Shown: in pieces, positions 54,812 to 63,428 of the stretch
Layout of the letters: each line of letters begins with the position of its first letter
How positions within the stretch are numbered: position 1 is the first letter of the stretch
NCBI GenBank assembly: GCA_964346815.1
Contig: CAYFWF010000047.1
Span: forward strand, 5,513-69,512
Length of the DNA stretch: 64,000 bases
Direction: 5' to 3'
From: CAYFWF01 sp964346815
GTDB taxonomy: Bacteria > Acidobacteriota > Aminicenantia > Aminicenantales > Aminicenantaceae
Program-made: the position numbers and the translations under genes
The notes under the pieces: model-generated
Databases searched by the model: none
What the model was told of the DNA's origin: nothing
The model's input: the letters and a program-made list of their open reading frames with translations, nothing else

Positions 54812-55606
54812 TTGAAAAAAGTTCTTCTCTCCGTCGCAGGTTTTGATCCGACCGCAGGCGCAGGTGTGGCTCTCGATCTAAAAGTCTTCCAGAGCCTCGG
54901 ATATCAAGGGATGGGCATCGTGACCTGCTTGACAGTCCAGAACACATTGGGGGTGAAAAACATCCATTGTCCCCCTGCACGGCTTCTTTGGGATCAATAT
55001 CATTTCTTACGGAACGACGTGGATTTTTCAGGAATCAAAGTCGGACTGGTGGGATGCGCAAAAAACATCCCTTCTATCGTTCGTATACTCAACGAGAACC
55101 CGGACCTGCCTGTAATCATCGATCCCGTGTTCAAATCGAGTGGAGGGGAATGGATTTTCGGAAAAAAATCCATTCCCCTCTATATGCAGAAAATCCGTGG
55201 AAAAGCTTCTTTGCTCACTCCAAATCTGGAAGAGGCCGAGTTCATTTCCGGCATTAACATTGAAGCCGTGTCTGATGCACAAAAAGCTGCTCAGGTGATT
55301 TTCAAACAGACAAAAACACCCTGTCTGGTAAAGGGCGGCCATCTCCGAAAAGAAAACATCGACATATTGTACGACGGATCTAAATTTCACACCTTTGAAA
55401 ACAGAAAGTTGAAGAAAAAGATACACGGCACAGGATGCTTTCTCTCTTCTGCCCTCCTCTGCTATATGGTCAAAGGATTTCCATTGGATCAAGCCTGTTC
55501 ACTTGCTGTCCAGATCACTCATAAAGCTATGACAGAAGCCATCCGGACTGGCTCAGGACAAGCCCTCTTCAATTTCACTGCTTTTTGCCGGCTTCTTCGA
55601 CCTTGA
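54812..55606 (+). CDS. thiD: Hydroxymethylpyrimidine/phosphomethylpyrimidine kinase-like (ThiD family)
   Basis: TTG 54812 (KKVLLSVAGFDPTAGAG) matches family N-termini. The open frame further upstream overlaps the acyP gene and has no such match, so I reject it. Length is 264. The ribokinase-type fold shows GAGVALDLKVFQSLGYQGMG, VIIDPVFKSSGGEW, LLTPNLEEAEFISG and the anion-hole end HGTGCFLSSALL. It phosphorylates pyrimidine precursors of thiamine. A perfect 16-bp inverted repeat lies inside it (55143-55180). Its 3' end overlaps the converging antiporter gene by 32 bases. There is no TPP riboswitch visible. Confidence 0.85.
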   Translation: MKKVLLSVAGFDPTAGAGVALDLKVFQSLGYQGMGIVTCLTVQNTLGVKNIHCPPARLLWDQYHFLRNDVDFSGIKVGLVGCAKNIPSIVRILNENPDLPVIIDPVFKSSGGEWIFGKKSIPLYMQKIRGKASLLTPNLEEAEFISGINIEAVSDAQKAAQVIFKQTKTPCLVKGGHLRKENIDILYDGSKFHTFENRKLKKKIHGTGCFLSSALLCYMVKGFPLDQACSLAVQITHKAMTEAIRTGSGQALFNFTAFCRLLRP

Positions 55607-56855
55607 ACAGAAGCCGCTGAAGAAAGATGGGTCCGATGATCTGGTTGATAGCGATGACCGCCAGGACCAGAGCCATGAATTCGCCCCCCCATTCCGGAAA
55701 AGTGTGTTCAACCACAATCGCCATACCCAAGGCTACGCCAGCCTGGGAGATAAAACCTGCCCAGGCCCATTTCTGAACGCCCGCTTCCTCGTTGGTCAGT
55801 CTTGATCCGAGAAAAGTTCCTGAAAATTTCAACACCCCTCTCCAAACCACACAGATCAAAGCTAAAAGCCAGGTCTGACGCAGAGCTCCCAAATTCAGCG
55901 AGGCACCAGACAGAGCGAAAAAGACAACGTAGATGGGGGTGGAACTCTTCTCGATCGCCGAGATCAAAAGCCTTCCCTGTGCTGAAAAATTTTCTGCGAG
56001 AAAGCCGGCCACGAGGCAGATCAAAAGAGGGTGATATCCATAGTTGTGTGAGATCTGATAAGAGAAAAAAGCGACACCCAGGATGAAAATGGTCACATCC
56101 CTTTTGATGTATCTAAGATAAAGTATGATGCCTGCTCCTATGAAGAGCCCGATGAGGACTGATCCTCCCACCTCTTGCAGGATTTGGAGCAGAAATCCCA
56201 AATCGAACTCGTGAGAAGGCATGGATACAGATTTGGAAATCGATAGGGAGAAGGCAAATATCACGACAACAAAAAAGTCCTTAACCACAGCGCTGCCCAA
56301 CACAAGGTCAGTGAACTTCCCGGACGACTTGGTCTCGGTGATAATCGCGATGGTTGTGGCTGGAGATGTGGGAGTCGACAAGGTTCCTAAGAGGAGAGAA
56401 AAGGCAAAGACCTGAAAAAGCGTCCCTTCTTGGAGAAAAGAAATGGAAGAACGACCGATAAAACCTAAAAGGACGAATCCTGAGAGAATGATGATAGTCT
56501 GAAAAAAAACGATAGAGGATATAGTCTTGAAGCGTCTCTTGAGTCTCTGGATATTCATCTCCCCGCCAGCGGTCAGCGCTATCAAACTCAGCGCCAAACC
56601 ATCCAAAAGATCGAGGTCCTGCACATCCGATTGACTGATAAAATTCAACACATACGGCCCACAGAGAATTCCAGCTAGAATGAAGCCTGTGATCAAAGGA
56701 AGGCTTATTCGTTTGAGGTGGCTGCCCAGCAAGTAGGCAAATACCAATATGAACCCAAGAGCAATAGAAGTGCTTTGATCGGGATTGGCAAAAGGGAGAA
56801 GTACCGGATCTTTTAAAAAAAACATCAGCACAAATATCAGCAGGAGCGGGATCAT
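55575..56855 (-). CDS. CPA2-family cation:proton antiporter
   Basis: At 426 residues, this membrane protein has about 12 helices. Helix 4/5 has LLGTLSTPTSPATTIAIITE, then SAVVKDFFVVVIFAFS with an Asp at the ion site, as in Na+(K+)/H+ exchangers of the KefB/NapA kind. There is no C-terminal RCK domain. It would exchange Na+ or K+ for H+ at the inner membrane. Its ATG overlaps the stop of the second antiporter by four bases, and the operon begins with EIIA and PII-like genes. Confidence 0.88.
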   Translation of the reverse strand: MIPLLLIFVLMFFLKDPVLLPFANPDQSTSIALGFILVFAYLLGSHLKRISLPLITGFILAGILCGPYVLNFISQSDVQDLDLLDGLALSLIALTAGGEMNIQRLKRRFKTISSIVFFQTIIILSGFVLLGFIGRSSISFLQEGTLFQVFAFSLLLGTLSTPTSPATTIAIITETKSSGKFTDLVLGSAVVKDFFVVVIFAFSLSISKSVSMPSHEFDLGFLLQILQEVGGSVLIGLFIGAGIILYLRYIKRDVTIFILGVAFFSYQISHNYGYHPLLICLVAGFLAENFSAQGRLLISAIEKSSTPIYVVFFALSGASLNLGALRQTWLLALICVVWRGVLKFSGTFLGSRLTNEEAGVQKWAWAGFISQAGVALGMAIVVEHTFPEWGGEFMALVLAVIAINQIIGPIFLQRLLFKVEEAGKKQ

Positions 56856-58063
56856 CTTTTTTCCTCTCTATCGAGCTTGAAAATAGACAGCCTCACTCCG
56901 CAAGGACTGATAAGCTCGGTGATCAAAATCCCGAACAGGGCTGCAGAGAGGAAAACATCAGTCAACGGTAAGGGAAAAGCCAGCTTCAAACTGACAGCAA
57001 AGGCCAAACCAATCCCTCCTGACGAGAGAAAACTGAATCCGAAACGAATGGGCAGGCGCAGGGGAAAATCGAGGATCACCTTGAACAGTGGCAGAGGGAG
57101 AAAGTAACCGATGATCCTTAAAAGAATCATGAGAAGGACGAGAAGGGCCAACTTATAGTCAAAAGATATCTCCCAGAGAGCCCCAATAAGAATCAGGAAC
57201 GTGATGTACAGAGGCTTCTCGGTGGAAAGAAGAAGAGGATAGAGCCTTTCATGAATTCTGGTCAGGTTGGAATAGGTAATCCCCATCACCATGCTCATGT
57301 ACAGAGGGAGAAGATTGAAATAGAAAGATGCGCCTGAAACGAAGAAAACCAGGCCCAAAAGATAAACGAGCATCTCTTCCTCTGAAGTCTTCTTTTTTGT
57401 CAGAAGGTGAAACAAATATCCTATGAGAATGGGGAAACCAGAGGAGAACAGCAGCAAGAGACTTCCTCTGAGAAAGATTTTGGATTCGAAAATGGGATAA
57501 TGCCAGAAAGAGGAAAAAACCGCCAGGCCGACTATCCCCCAAAATCCACTCACACTGACCAGGAATCGTGCCAAATAATAATAGCTTCCTCTTTTCGGAA
57601 TAACCGGGGAGGCCATATTCAGCAGAGTCGGGGAGTTGACGCTCAACAGCAGACCAAAGGTCAAGCCGATCCCGTAGAGGAGAAATGTGCGCTCCGAGGG
57701 GTAAAGCTGTTTCAAGGCTAGAGAAAAAATCAGACCGCCTAAAAGGAAGACAAACAGAGATTGAAGGAAAGAAAGGCTTTTATACTTGCTAGAGAAACGG
57801 CGCAAATATTTTGCTTCCAACTGGAATCCAAACAAGAATCCCACCCATCCCAAACCGAGGCTGATCAGGGGCGTCAAGCCTCTCAATACTGAAGGGCTTA
57901 GGATGTTGAATCCACTTTGTCCCAGAGCCAGCCCCAAAAATATATAGATCAGCCCGGAAGAAAAGAAATAATTGATGGGCGAGAGTGCCTGACTCCTTGT
58001 TATGAATCGGGCGCCCAGAAAGGCTATCAAAACGAGAAGGCCAAAAGCATAGATGGCTTGCAT
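56852..58063 (-). CDS. CPA2-like antiporter paralogue lacking the acidic core
   Basis: At 403 residues this has the same helix pattern as its neighbour (YIFLGLALGQSG, TFGLLLSVNSPTLLNMASP), but the ion-site helix reads FLVSVSGFWGIVGLAVF with Ser/Gly where the partner has Asp. It may be an inactive subunit or use another mechanism (inference). It ends in a basic tail. It is coupled by ATGA to the active paralogue downstream. The PII-like gene is 6 bp upstream. Confidence 0.78.
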   Translation of the reverse strand: MQAIYAFGLLVLIAFLGARFITRSQALSPINYFFSSGLIYIFLGLALGQSGFNILSPSVLRGLTPLISLGLGWVGFLFGFQLEAKYLRRFSSKYKSLSFLQSLFVFLLGGLIFSLALKQLYPSERTFLLYGIGLTFGLLLSVNSPTLLNMASPVIPKRGSYYYLARFLVSVSGFWGIVGLAVFSSFWHYPIFESKIFLRGSLLLLFSSGFPILIGYLFHLLTKKKTSEEEMLVYLLGLVFFVSGASFYFNLLPLYMSMVMGITYSNLTRIHERLYPLLLSTEKPLYITFLILIGALWEISFDYKLALLVLLMILLRIIGYFLPLPLFKVILDFPLRLPIRFGFSFLSSGGIGLAFAVSLKLAFPLPLTDVFLSAALFGILITELISPCGVRLSIFKLDREEKR

Positions 58064-58069
58064 GAAAGA

Positions 58070-58405
58070 TTAAAATTCAGGTTTTAAGCCTTCGACCCTA
58101 TCCAAAGAAATGGTGAACACAATGCCCGTGCCAGGCTGATCCAAGTCTCCGACGATTTTCTTGAGCAATCGGATCGCTTCCTCTTCTTTTTCCTCCCTGA
58201 TAACCGAGAAAACGGTCTTGTTGTGAGGTTTTGCTCCTGCGAACATGAAGCGCAGTCCTGCAAAAATCGGGACTTCTTCGGAAAGGATGTGGCCCATACC
58301 CACACTGTCGATCACCGTAGCTCCGGTTATTCCAATCTCGACAAAGCCCTCCAACACTTCCTCCAGTTTTTCCACTTTGTTCAGGAAGAGGATCAAGAGC
58401 TTCAT
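58070..58405 (-). CDS. PII-like signalling protein
   Basis: The start at 58405 overlaps the EIIA stop (ATGA). At 111 residues it matches the ferredoxin-like PII superfamily: MKLLILFLNKVEKLEEVLEG, GITGATVIDSVGMGH, and a long flexible T-loop-like middle. The end has KTVFSVIREEKEEEAIRLLK. The uridylylation tyrosine of GlnB is not present, so it is PII-like rather than classical GlnB/GlnK. PII-like proteins bind nucleotides and control transporters. Position between EIIA and two antiporters suggests control of ion flux. Confidence 0.78.
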   Translation of the reverse strand: MKLLILFLNKVEKLEEVLEGFVEIGITGATVIDSVGMGHILSEEVPIFAGLRFMFAGAKPHNKTVFSVIREEKEEEAIRLLKKIVGDLDQPGTGIVFTISLDRVEGLKPEF

Positions 58406-58866
58406 ACGATTTTTCCTTCTTCTTCCTTGAAAATGGCACAAATCTCACTCGGATTCTTGACTCTTTTGATTTTTTCAACGACATCAGTCTCTTTCACCAA
58501 ACGGCAGACATGCGCAAGGATCTTCAGCTGATCCCCAGGGTTATTCTTGTTGCCGAGAAGGAGGATAAGAACATAGGTAGGCATCATATCCGCCGCCTCG
58601 AAATCGATTCCCTGTTTGATCACAGCGAGAGCCAAAAAAGGTTCCTTCAAATCATCTATCAAAGCATGGGGAATGGCGATGCCTTTCTCTAAGCCCGTAC
58701 TCCCCAGGCTTTCCCGTTTCAAGAGCGCATCCAGGATCAGTTTATCATCGGAGATCAATCCTCTCTTGTTTATAGATTCGACAAGCTCCTGGAGCACCTG
58801 ACGCTTATCACCGGGTTTCAAATCCAAAAAAATGTGGTTTTCTACTAAAAAGTTACAAATTCTCAT
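58402..58866 (-). CDS. PTS EIIA domain protein (EIIA-Ntr/Fru type)
   Basis: At 154 residues this is one EIIA domain. The phosphorylatable histidine is in GIAIPHALIDD (His67), and the family motif RESLGSTGLEKG precedes it. No PTS membrane component is nearby, so a regulatory role like PtsN is likely; EIIA-Ntr controls potassium transport in enterobacteria (established knowledge). It leads an operon of PII-like protein and two antiporters, all with short or overlapping junctions. Confidence 0.9.
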   Translation of the reverse strand: MRICNFLVENHIFLDLKPGDKRQVLQELVESINKRGLISDDKLILDALLKRESLGSTGLEKGIAIPHALIDDLKEPFLALAVIKQGIDFEAADMMPTYVLILLLGNKNNPGDQLKILAHVCRLVKETDVVEKIKRVKNPSEICAIFKEEEGKIV

Positions 58867-58967
58867 TTTCTAATCCTCTTCACGGTCTATATATCCTGCT
58901 TTTTCTATCCAGATATGGCTTATTTACAATCCTTTTTCACTATCTTCTGCATTCTTAAAAACACAGT

Positions 58968-61283
58968 CTAGGGTCTTTTTTTTCGAGGCAAAAGTGTCCG
59001 GGTTCCGAATTTATTCCTTTCGACATTTTCCCTGGAGAAAATCATCGGATGGTACCCTCCCTCAAGCCAGGTTTCTACCTGATTGTCATAGAAACGGCTC
59101 ATAAAATGCCCGCTCTGGCCCGAGGTGATCACACAAACCGAACGATCCCAGTCTGAAAGATCGATAATCTGGCGGTAGCTTGCCGACCAGCTGGTCTTGT
59201 GTGGAGTCCTATAATTGACCATGACAGTAAAGGGAGCACCTCCTGAAGGATAGGATCCGGCGTTGAAAAAGCGGAAAAGAAATTTTCGGCCTAACACATG
59301 CTTAAAAAGGACAGCGTTCATTTTGCTCCAATCCCAGTTATCAGGAGAACCATACAGCCAGTCCAGCCGCCTGAAAGCCCTCTGGAGAGCTCTTTTGAAT
59401 ATATCTTCCCTGGTTTCCGCTTCATCTGTCTCTTTATCATCGAACCAATGCATGTCAGGATCTGAGAGGATACGGAGCATCCCGGCTTCTTTCCTCCTGA
59501 AGAGAAGATCGAAACTTCGAAAATCCTCCTTCAGCTCATCCTGAAAAATTTCCTCGTGGAGGATATTCATGAATGTGGCATAAAGGGCTGGTTCCCTCCC
59601 CGAATCCATGTATAGATTCCAATTCTGCAGCATGTTGAGGGCTTCCTTCAATTTTCCTTCAGCTCCAGCTAACGGCCTGACCAGGGGCAAGACAAGCTCT
59701 CCTTTTTTCGAGAAAACGTCATTTTGTATCGCTTGGAAGGACTCGACGGAATGTTTGTCCTTTTGAACCAAAAGCTCTTTTATTCTTCCGGCTCTGAAAG
59801 GAGCATCCCAGTCCACGCCCATATAATGAGGAAAATCCTCAGGAACCGACTTATTGTTAGCCGTCACGATCATGCCTTCCTCAGGGTTGAACAGGTTAGG
59901 CTTTTCTTTCTCCTCCAGGTAGCCCTGCCATTCTCCTCCACTTTGCCAGCTCGGATAAGGAAAAAGAGCCGCTTCTTTGGATCTCAAAGGAATCTTTCCA
60001 CCTATATAACAGCCTATATTGCCGTCTTTATCGGCATAAATAAAATTCTGGGAAGGAGAATCAAAGAGAGCGAGGGCTGCAGAAAAATCCTCCCAGTTTT
60101 TCGATTTATTGAGAAGATGGTACGCATTGAGTGTCCTCTCTCCCTCAAATATGGTCCATTTAAGGGATATGGGATTCTGACTCTTCAAAATATGAGGCGA
60201 TAGAACAGGACCCCTCGATGTCCAGAGGACTTCCATTTTTTCCGGTTCTTTTTTTCCTTTGACTCGAATGAGCTCTTCTGCCTCCATCAAAGGCTCCCAT
60301 TCACCCTTATCCCAATACATGTCCCCGGATCTGTCGAACCTTTCCACGTACAGGTCTTGCGTATCGACAGTGGAATTCGTCACGCCCCAGGCTAGGAAAT
60401 GATTATGGCCGATTATGACCCAGGGCACTCCAGGGATGGTGACTCCAATGACATTTAAGGTGGGGCATACCAGATGCATTTCATACCATACAGGGGGAAG
60501 ATTGATCTCTAAGTGAGGATCGTTCGCCAGAAGAGGTTTCCCTGATTCTGTCCGCTCTCCTGCCAGCACCCAGGCATTGCTCTGTTGAGGGAACGCGACA
60601 TCCATAAATCCCTGTAAAGAAGACGTTTCGGGCTCGAAGGAAGGCCTTTCCACGCCCTTCTCCAGGATTTCAAGCGCCCTCTCAGCTCCGAATCGTTTGA
60701 TCAAATTTGCCCGGACCACTTCGCTCGGATAATCGGTGCACAAAAGCATGGCCATGACCTGTTTGATGATTGCAGAATCCAGTGGAGTCCAAGGTTCGGG
60801 ACGGTATCTCATGATAAAAAACTCAGGTGGCCACATTCCTCCTCTGGAATCCAGCCAGGAATTTATCCCCCGGCTGTAGGCGAACAATGCATCTCTTGCC
60901 GGAGGCGAGGTCTTCTCCCAATCTCTTCTCGATGAGTTATCCAGGCCCATGACTCTTGCGTATTTGTCCCGATTTAAAACCTCTTCTCCAAACAGCTCGG
61001 AGAGTCTCCCGAAGCCTGTCCTGCGCATGAGATCCATCTGCCACATCCTCTCGCTTGCATGAACATAACCACAGGCAAAGAAAAGATCCTCCTCATTCTC
61101 TGCATAGATATGAGGCACGCCCCAAACATCCGTGATAATTTCGACTTCACCTGACAATCCATCACAAGAAATTTTGCCCCGGAGATTCGGTTTGGAAAGA
61201 AAGAAATAACTGGGGAAGAAAACCAAAAAACCCACCACCACAATGAGCAGAAACAAGAGCGATTTTCTGAAATAATTTTTCAT
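58968..61283 (-). CDS. Penicillin acylase family protein (Ntn hydrolase)
   Basis: The 771-residue precursor has a signal/anchor segment (LLFLLIVVVGFLVFF). The alpha chain begins VEIITDVWGVPHIYAENEED, and a spacer leads to the beta-chain start QQSNAWVLAGERT, where Ser235 should become the N-terminal nucleophile. NDPHLEINLPPVWYEMHL follows, as in penicillin/cephalosporin acylases and AHL acylases. The late NYRTPHKTSWSASYRQIID and SGQSGHFMSRFY match the family end. Natural substrates may be N-acyl amino acids, antibiotics or acyl-homoserine lactones. Its ATG overlaps the stop of the binding-protein gene. Confidence 0.92.
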   Translation of the reverse strand: MKNYFRKSLLFLLIVVVGFLVFFPSYFFLSKPNLRGKISCDGLSGEVEIITDVWGVPHIYAENEEDLFFACGYVHASERMWQMDLMRRTGFGRLSELFGEEVLNRDKYARVMGLDNSSRRDWEKTSPPARDALFAYSRGINSWLDSRGGMWPPEFFIMRYRPEPWTPLDSAIIKQVMAMLLCTDYPSEVVRANLIKRFGAERALEILEKGVERPSFEPETSSLQGFMDVAFPQQSNAWVLAGERTESGKPLLANDPHLEINLPPVWYEMHLVCPTLNVIGVTIPGVPWVIIGHNHFLAWGVTNSTVDTQDLYVERFDRSGDMYWDKGEWEPLMEAEELIRVKGKKEPEKMEVLWTSRGPVLSPHILKSQNPISLKWTIFEGERTLNAYHLLNKSKNWEDFSAALALFDSPSQNFIYADKDGNIGCYIGGKIPLRSKEAALFPYPSWQSGGEWQGYLEEKEKPNLFNPEEGMIVTANNKSVPEDFPHYMGVDWDAPFRAGRIKELLVQKDKHSVESFQAIQNDVFSKKGELVLPLVRPLAGAEGKLKEALNMLQNWNLYMDSGREPALYATFMNILHEEIFQDELKEDFRSFDLLFRRKEAGMLRILSDPDMHWFDDKETDEAETREDIFKRALQRAFRRLDWLYGSPDNWDWSKMNAVLFKHVLGRKFLFRFFNAGSYPSGGAPFTVMVNYRTPHKTSWSASYRQIIDLSDWDRSVCVITSGQSGHFMSRFYDNQVETWLEGGYHPMIFSRENVERNKFGTRTLLPRKKRP

Positions 61284-62284
61284 GGAGTATCGGAATCCTG
61301 TCGGGATTTTTCTCCGGCGCCGAGGATTTCGTCGGCTCGAATAAAAGCGCCCTCAGGGAATTCAACCCCCTGCTTCCTGGCAGCAATCAGGTTGAGGTAG
61401 AGCTTGATGTCGCTCATATACTGTATGGCTATGTCTGCAGGGCGCTCCCCGTTTTTAATTCTTAAAGCTATCTTCCCTGTTTTGTATCCCATGTCAGTAA
61501 AATCCCACCCCATCGCTGCACAGGCTCCGCCTCGCGTATGATAGACAGCTCCCCCAAAAAGAGGGATGACATTCTCGTCAGCGACCCGACTCACCGCTTC
61601 GAATGAAGCATTGATGGTGTTATCCGATATCTGGTAAATGGCGTCGATCTTCTTGTTCATCAAGACCTGTGCGGCAATCAAGACTCCGGCTTTATTGTGA
61701 ACCGGGACTGCAACAACTTCCAGGCCCAACTCCGCTGCTCCTTCCTTTGTCAAATCCAGATAGTATTTCGAGTTGAGCTCCGAGGGAGTCCAGAGAGTTC
61801 CAATCATTCTGACTCCAGGAAGGACTTCCTTTATGAATGTCAGGCATTCTTTGATAGGCCCTCTCGAAGAAACACCGGTAACATTGGGCAGATGGTCATC
61901 CACGGAACGTCCAGCCCCGGCAAGAAAAGGAGCAGCTACTGAGGAAAAAACGATAGGAACTTCTGAGGATGCATGGAGAGCCGCCTGGAGGCACGGTGTG
62001 GAAATGGGCACAACCAGATCGACTCTGTAAGAAACGAATTCCTGTGCGATGCTTTGAACTTCAGGAATATTGCCCATTCCATTGCGGATAAGCAGCCGGA
62101 TATTCACTCCATCCTTCAATCCTGCTTCCTCCAGAGCTCTCAAAAAACCCTCCCGCACAGAATTCAAGTGGGGGGCATCGTCCACCTGAAAAATCCCGAT
62201 CGTGTAAAGGTTTTCTTCCTCTCTGTTGCAGTGCACGAAAAGGAGCGTTATTAAGATAAGAAGTGCAAAAATTTTCTTCGACAA
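61280..62284 (-). CDS. ABC-type substrate-binding lipoprotein (TrpX/PF04392 family)
   Basis: A lipoprotein signal with Cys about residue 19 (LLFVHCNREE) precedes a two-lobed type I periplasmic binding fold. YTIGIFQVDDAPHLNSVREG and LVVPISTPCLQAALHASSEV are in the first lobe, and GYKTGKIALRIKNGERPADI closes the second. Length 334 is typical. It binds an aromatic or other amino-acid-like ligand in related proteins. No permease or ATPase gene is nearby, so it is an orphan here. It overlaps the acylase gene by four bases; they may work together in uptake of hydrolysed products (inference). Confidence 0.85.
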   Translation of the reverse strand: MSKKIFALLILITLLFVHCNREEENLYTIGIFQVDDAPHLNSVREGFLRALEEAGLKDGVNIRLLIRNGMGNIPEVQSIAQEFVSYRVDLVVPISTPCLQAALHASSEVPIVFSSVAAPFLAGAGRSVDDHLPNVTGVSSRGPIKECLTFIKEVLPGVRMIGTLWTPSELNSKYYLDLTKEGAAELGLEVVAVPVHNKAGVLIAAQVLMNKKIDAIYQISDNTINASFEAVSRVADENVIPLFGGAVYHTRGGACAAMGWDFTDMGYKTGKIALRIKNGERPADIAIQYMSDIKLYLNLIAARKQGVEFPEGAFIRADEILGAGEKSRQDSDTP

Positions 62285-62338
62285 CTCATCCTCTGGCTTT
62301 TCCTAAACATGATAATCAAAAAAGCCAGGCTGAGCAAA

Positions 62339-63193
62339 TCATTTTTTATCGAGAGCTTTAAGAAGTGCCTTTTTAAATTCAGGATTCACTTCGGCTCCGG
62401 AGGACTCGGCCAGCTCTAAATATTTCAAGGCCTGCTCATACTGCTTGGACATGAAATACAGATTAGCCAGGTTGTTGTAGGCACTGCCGTGTTTGGGATC
62501 GATCTCTATAGTCTTGATCCACTGCTCATAGGCTTTTTGGAACTGCTTCATTCTGAAAAAAATGTTCCCGTGTACGTAATAATAATCGGCCGGTATCTGG
62601 AGGGAATCAGGCACAGGTTCATGCATCTGGCTGTCGATGCGAGCTATCAGACTTTTTTTTGTCTGGATCTGCGATCGTATTCTCGCTCTCTGCATCTCTG
62701 CATCGTAGCCGGACATATCGGCAAGCCTGTTTAACTCATCTTGAAGAGGCAGTATCTGTTCCTCAGCCTTCCTTTTCTGTTCTCTGAGATCCTCTAACCT
62801 TTCCTGATGGGTGAATGTATAGAATTGGGCGATGTATTCATGATTCGCGACTGCCTTTTGTATATCATCGAGAGCCTCATCAAAGCTGCTATTTTTATAC
62901 TCAATCTGAGCGAGAAGATAATAAGCATCGGCATGCTCCGGCATAACCTGAAGGCATTTATTCAGTTCCTCTTCTGCTTTTTTAAAATCCTCTTTTATGA
63001 AGCTTTTTTTACCATTCAGATAATATTTTTGGGCGAGCTTATATTTCTCGACGAGTTTCTTTTCGACCATATGGAACTCTCGCTGGGCATACCCAGAATC
63101 AAAACATAAAAGACTCGATTTTCCGAAAATGACTGTACAGGCAAATAAGAAAACGATAGAACCCAAAAACGAAAATTTCATTTTTTGTTTCAT
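62339..63193 (-). CDS. Secreted TPR-repeat protein
   Basis: The ATG at 63193 has a GGAGAG site; the upstream open frame is not needed. A signal peptide (FSFLGSIVFLFACTVIFG) is followed by TPR units: EDFKKAEEELNKCLQVMPEH, YYLLAQIEYKNSSFDEALDD, then a coiled-coil middle (about 130-190), and two more TPRs (FFRMKQFQKAYEQWIKTIEI, YFMSKQYEQALKYLELAESS). Length is 284. It would be a periplasmic or membrane-bound scaffold. It lies 55 bp upstream of the binding-protein gene, likely co-transcribed. Confidence 0.75.
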   Translation of the reverse strand: MKQKMKFSFLGSIVFLFACTVIFGKSSLLCFDSGYAQREFHMVEKKLVEKYKLAQKYYLNGKKSFIKEDFKKAEEELNKCLQVMPEHADAYYLLAQIEYKNSSFDEALDDIQKAVANHEYIAQFYTFTHQERLEDLREQKRKAEEQILPLQDELNRLADMSGYDAEMQRARIRSQIQTKKSLIARIDSQMHEPVPDSLQIPADYYYVHGNIFFRMKQFQKAYEQWIKTIEIDPKHGSAYNNLANLYFMSKQYEQALKYLELAESSGAEVNPEFKKALLKALDKK

Positions 63194-63415
63194 TTGACTC
63201 TCCGTTAGTAATAATTTTATCAATAATTCAGCAATTTATAAAGAGCTACAACCGGATGATTCACCCCGTTTTCCCAGGCTTAGATACCAATATTTTGTCC
63301 TTAGGACTTGGGTACAAAGGTCCCGTATTCTCGATTTGGAGTGCGCTTCCTGCGGACTGCAAAGAAAATCGATGGGCAGCAGGATATCTATTGTTCACTA
63401 TCCATTTTTGAGTTA

Positions 63416-63421
63416 TATAAT
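63416..63421 (+). promoter_or_regulatory. -10 box of the DUF72 gene (probable leaderless start)
   Basis: A perfect TATAAT (63416-63421) is only seven bases before the ATG at 63429; no ribosome site lies between. A weak TTG-type -35 may be near 63391. Confidence 0.45.
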
Positions 63422-63428
63422 CTGTATT

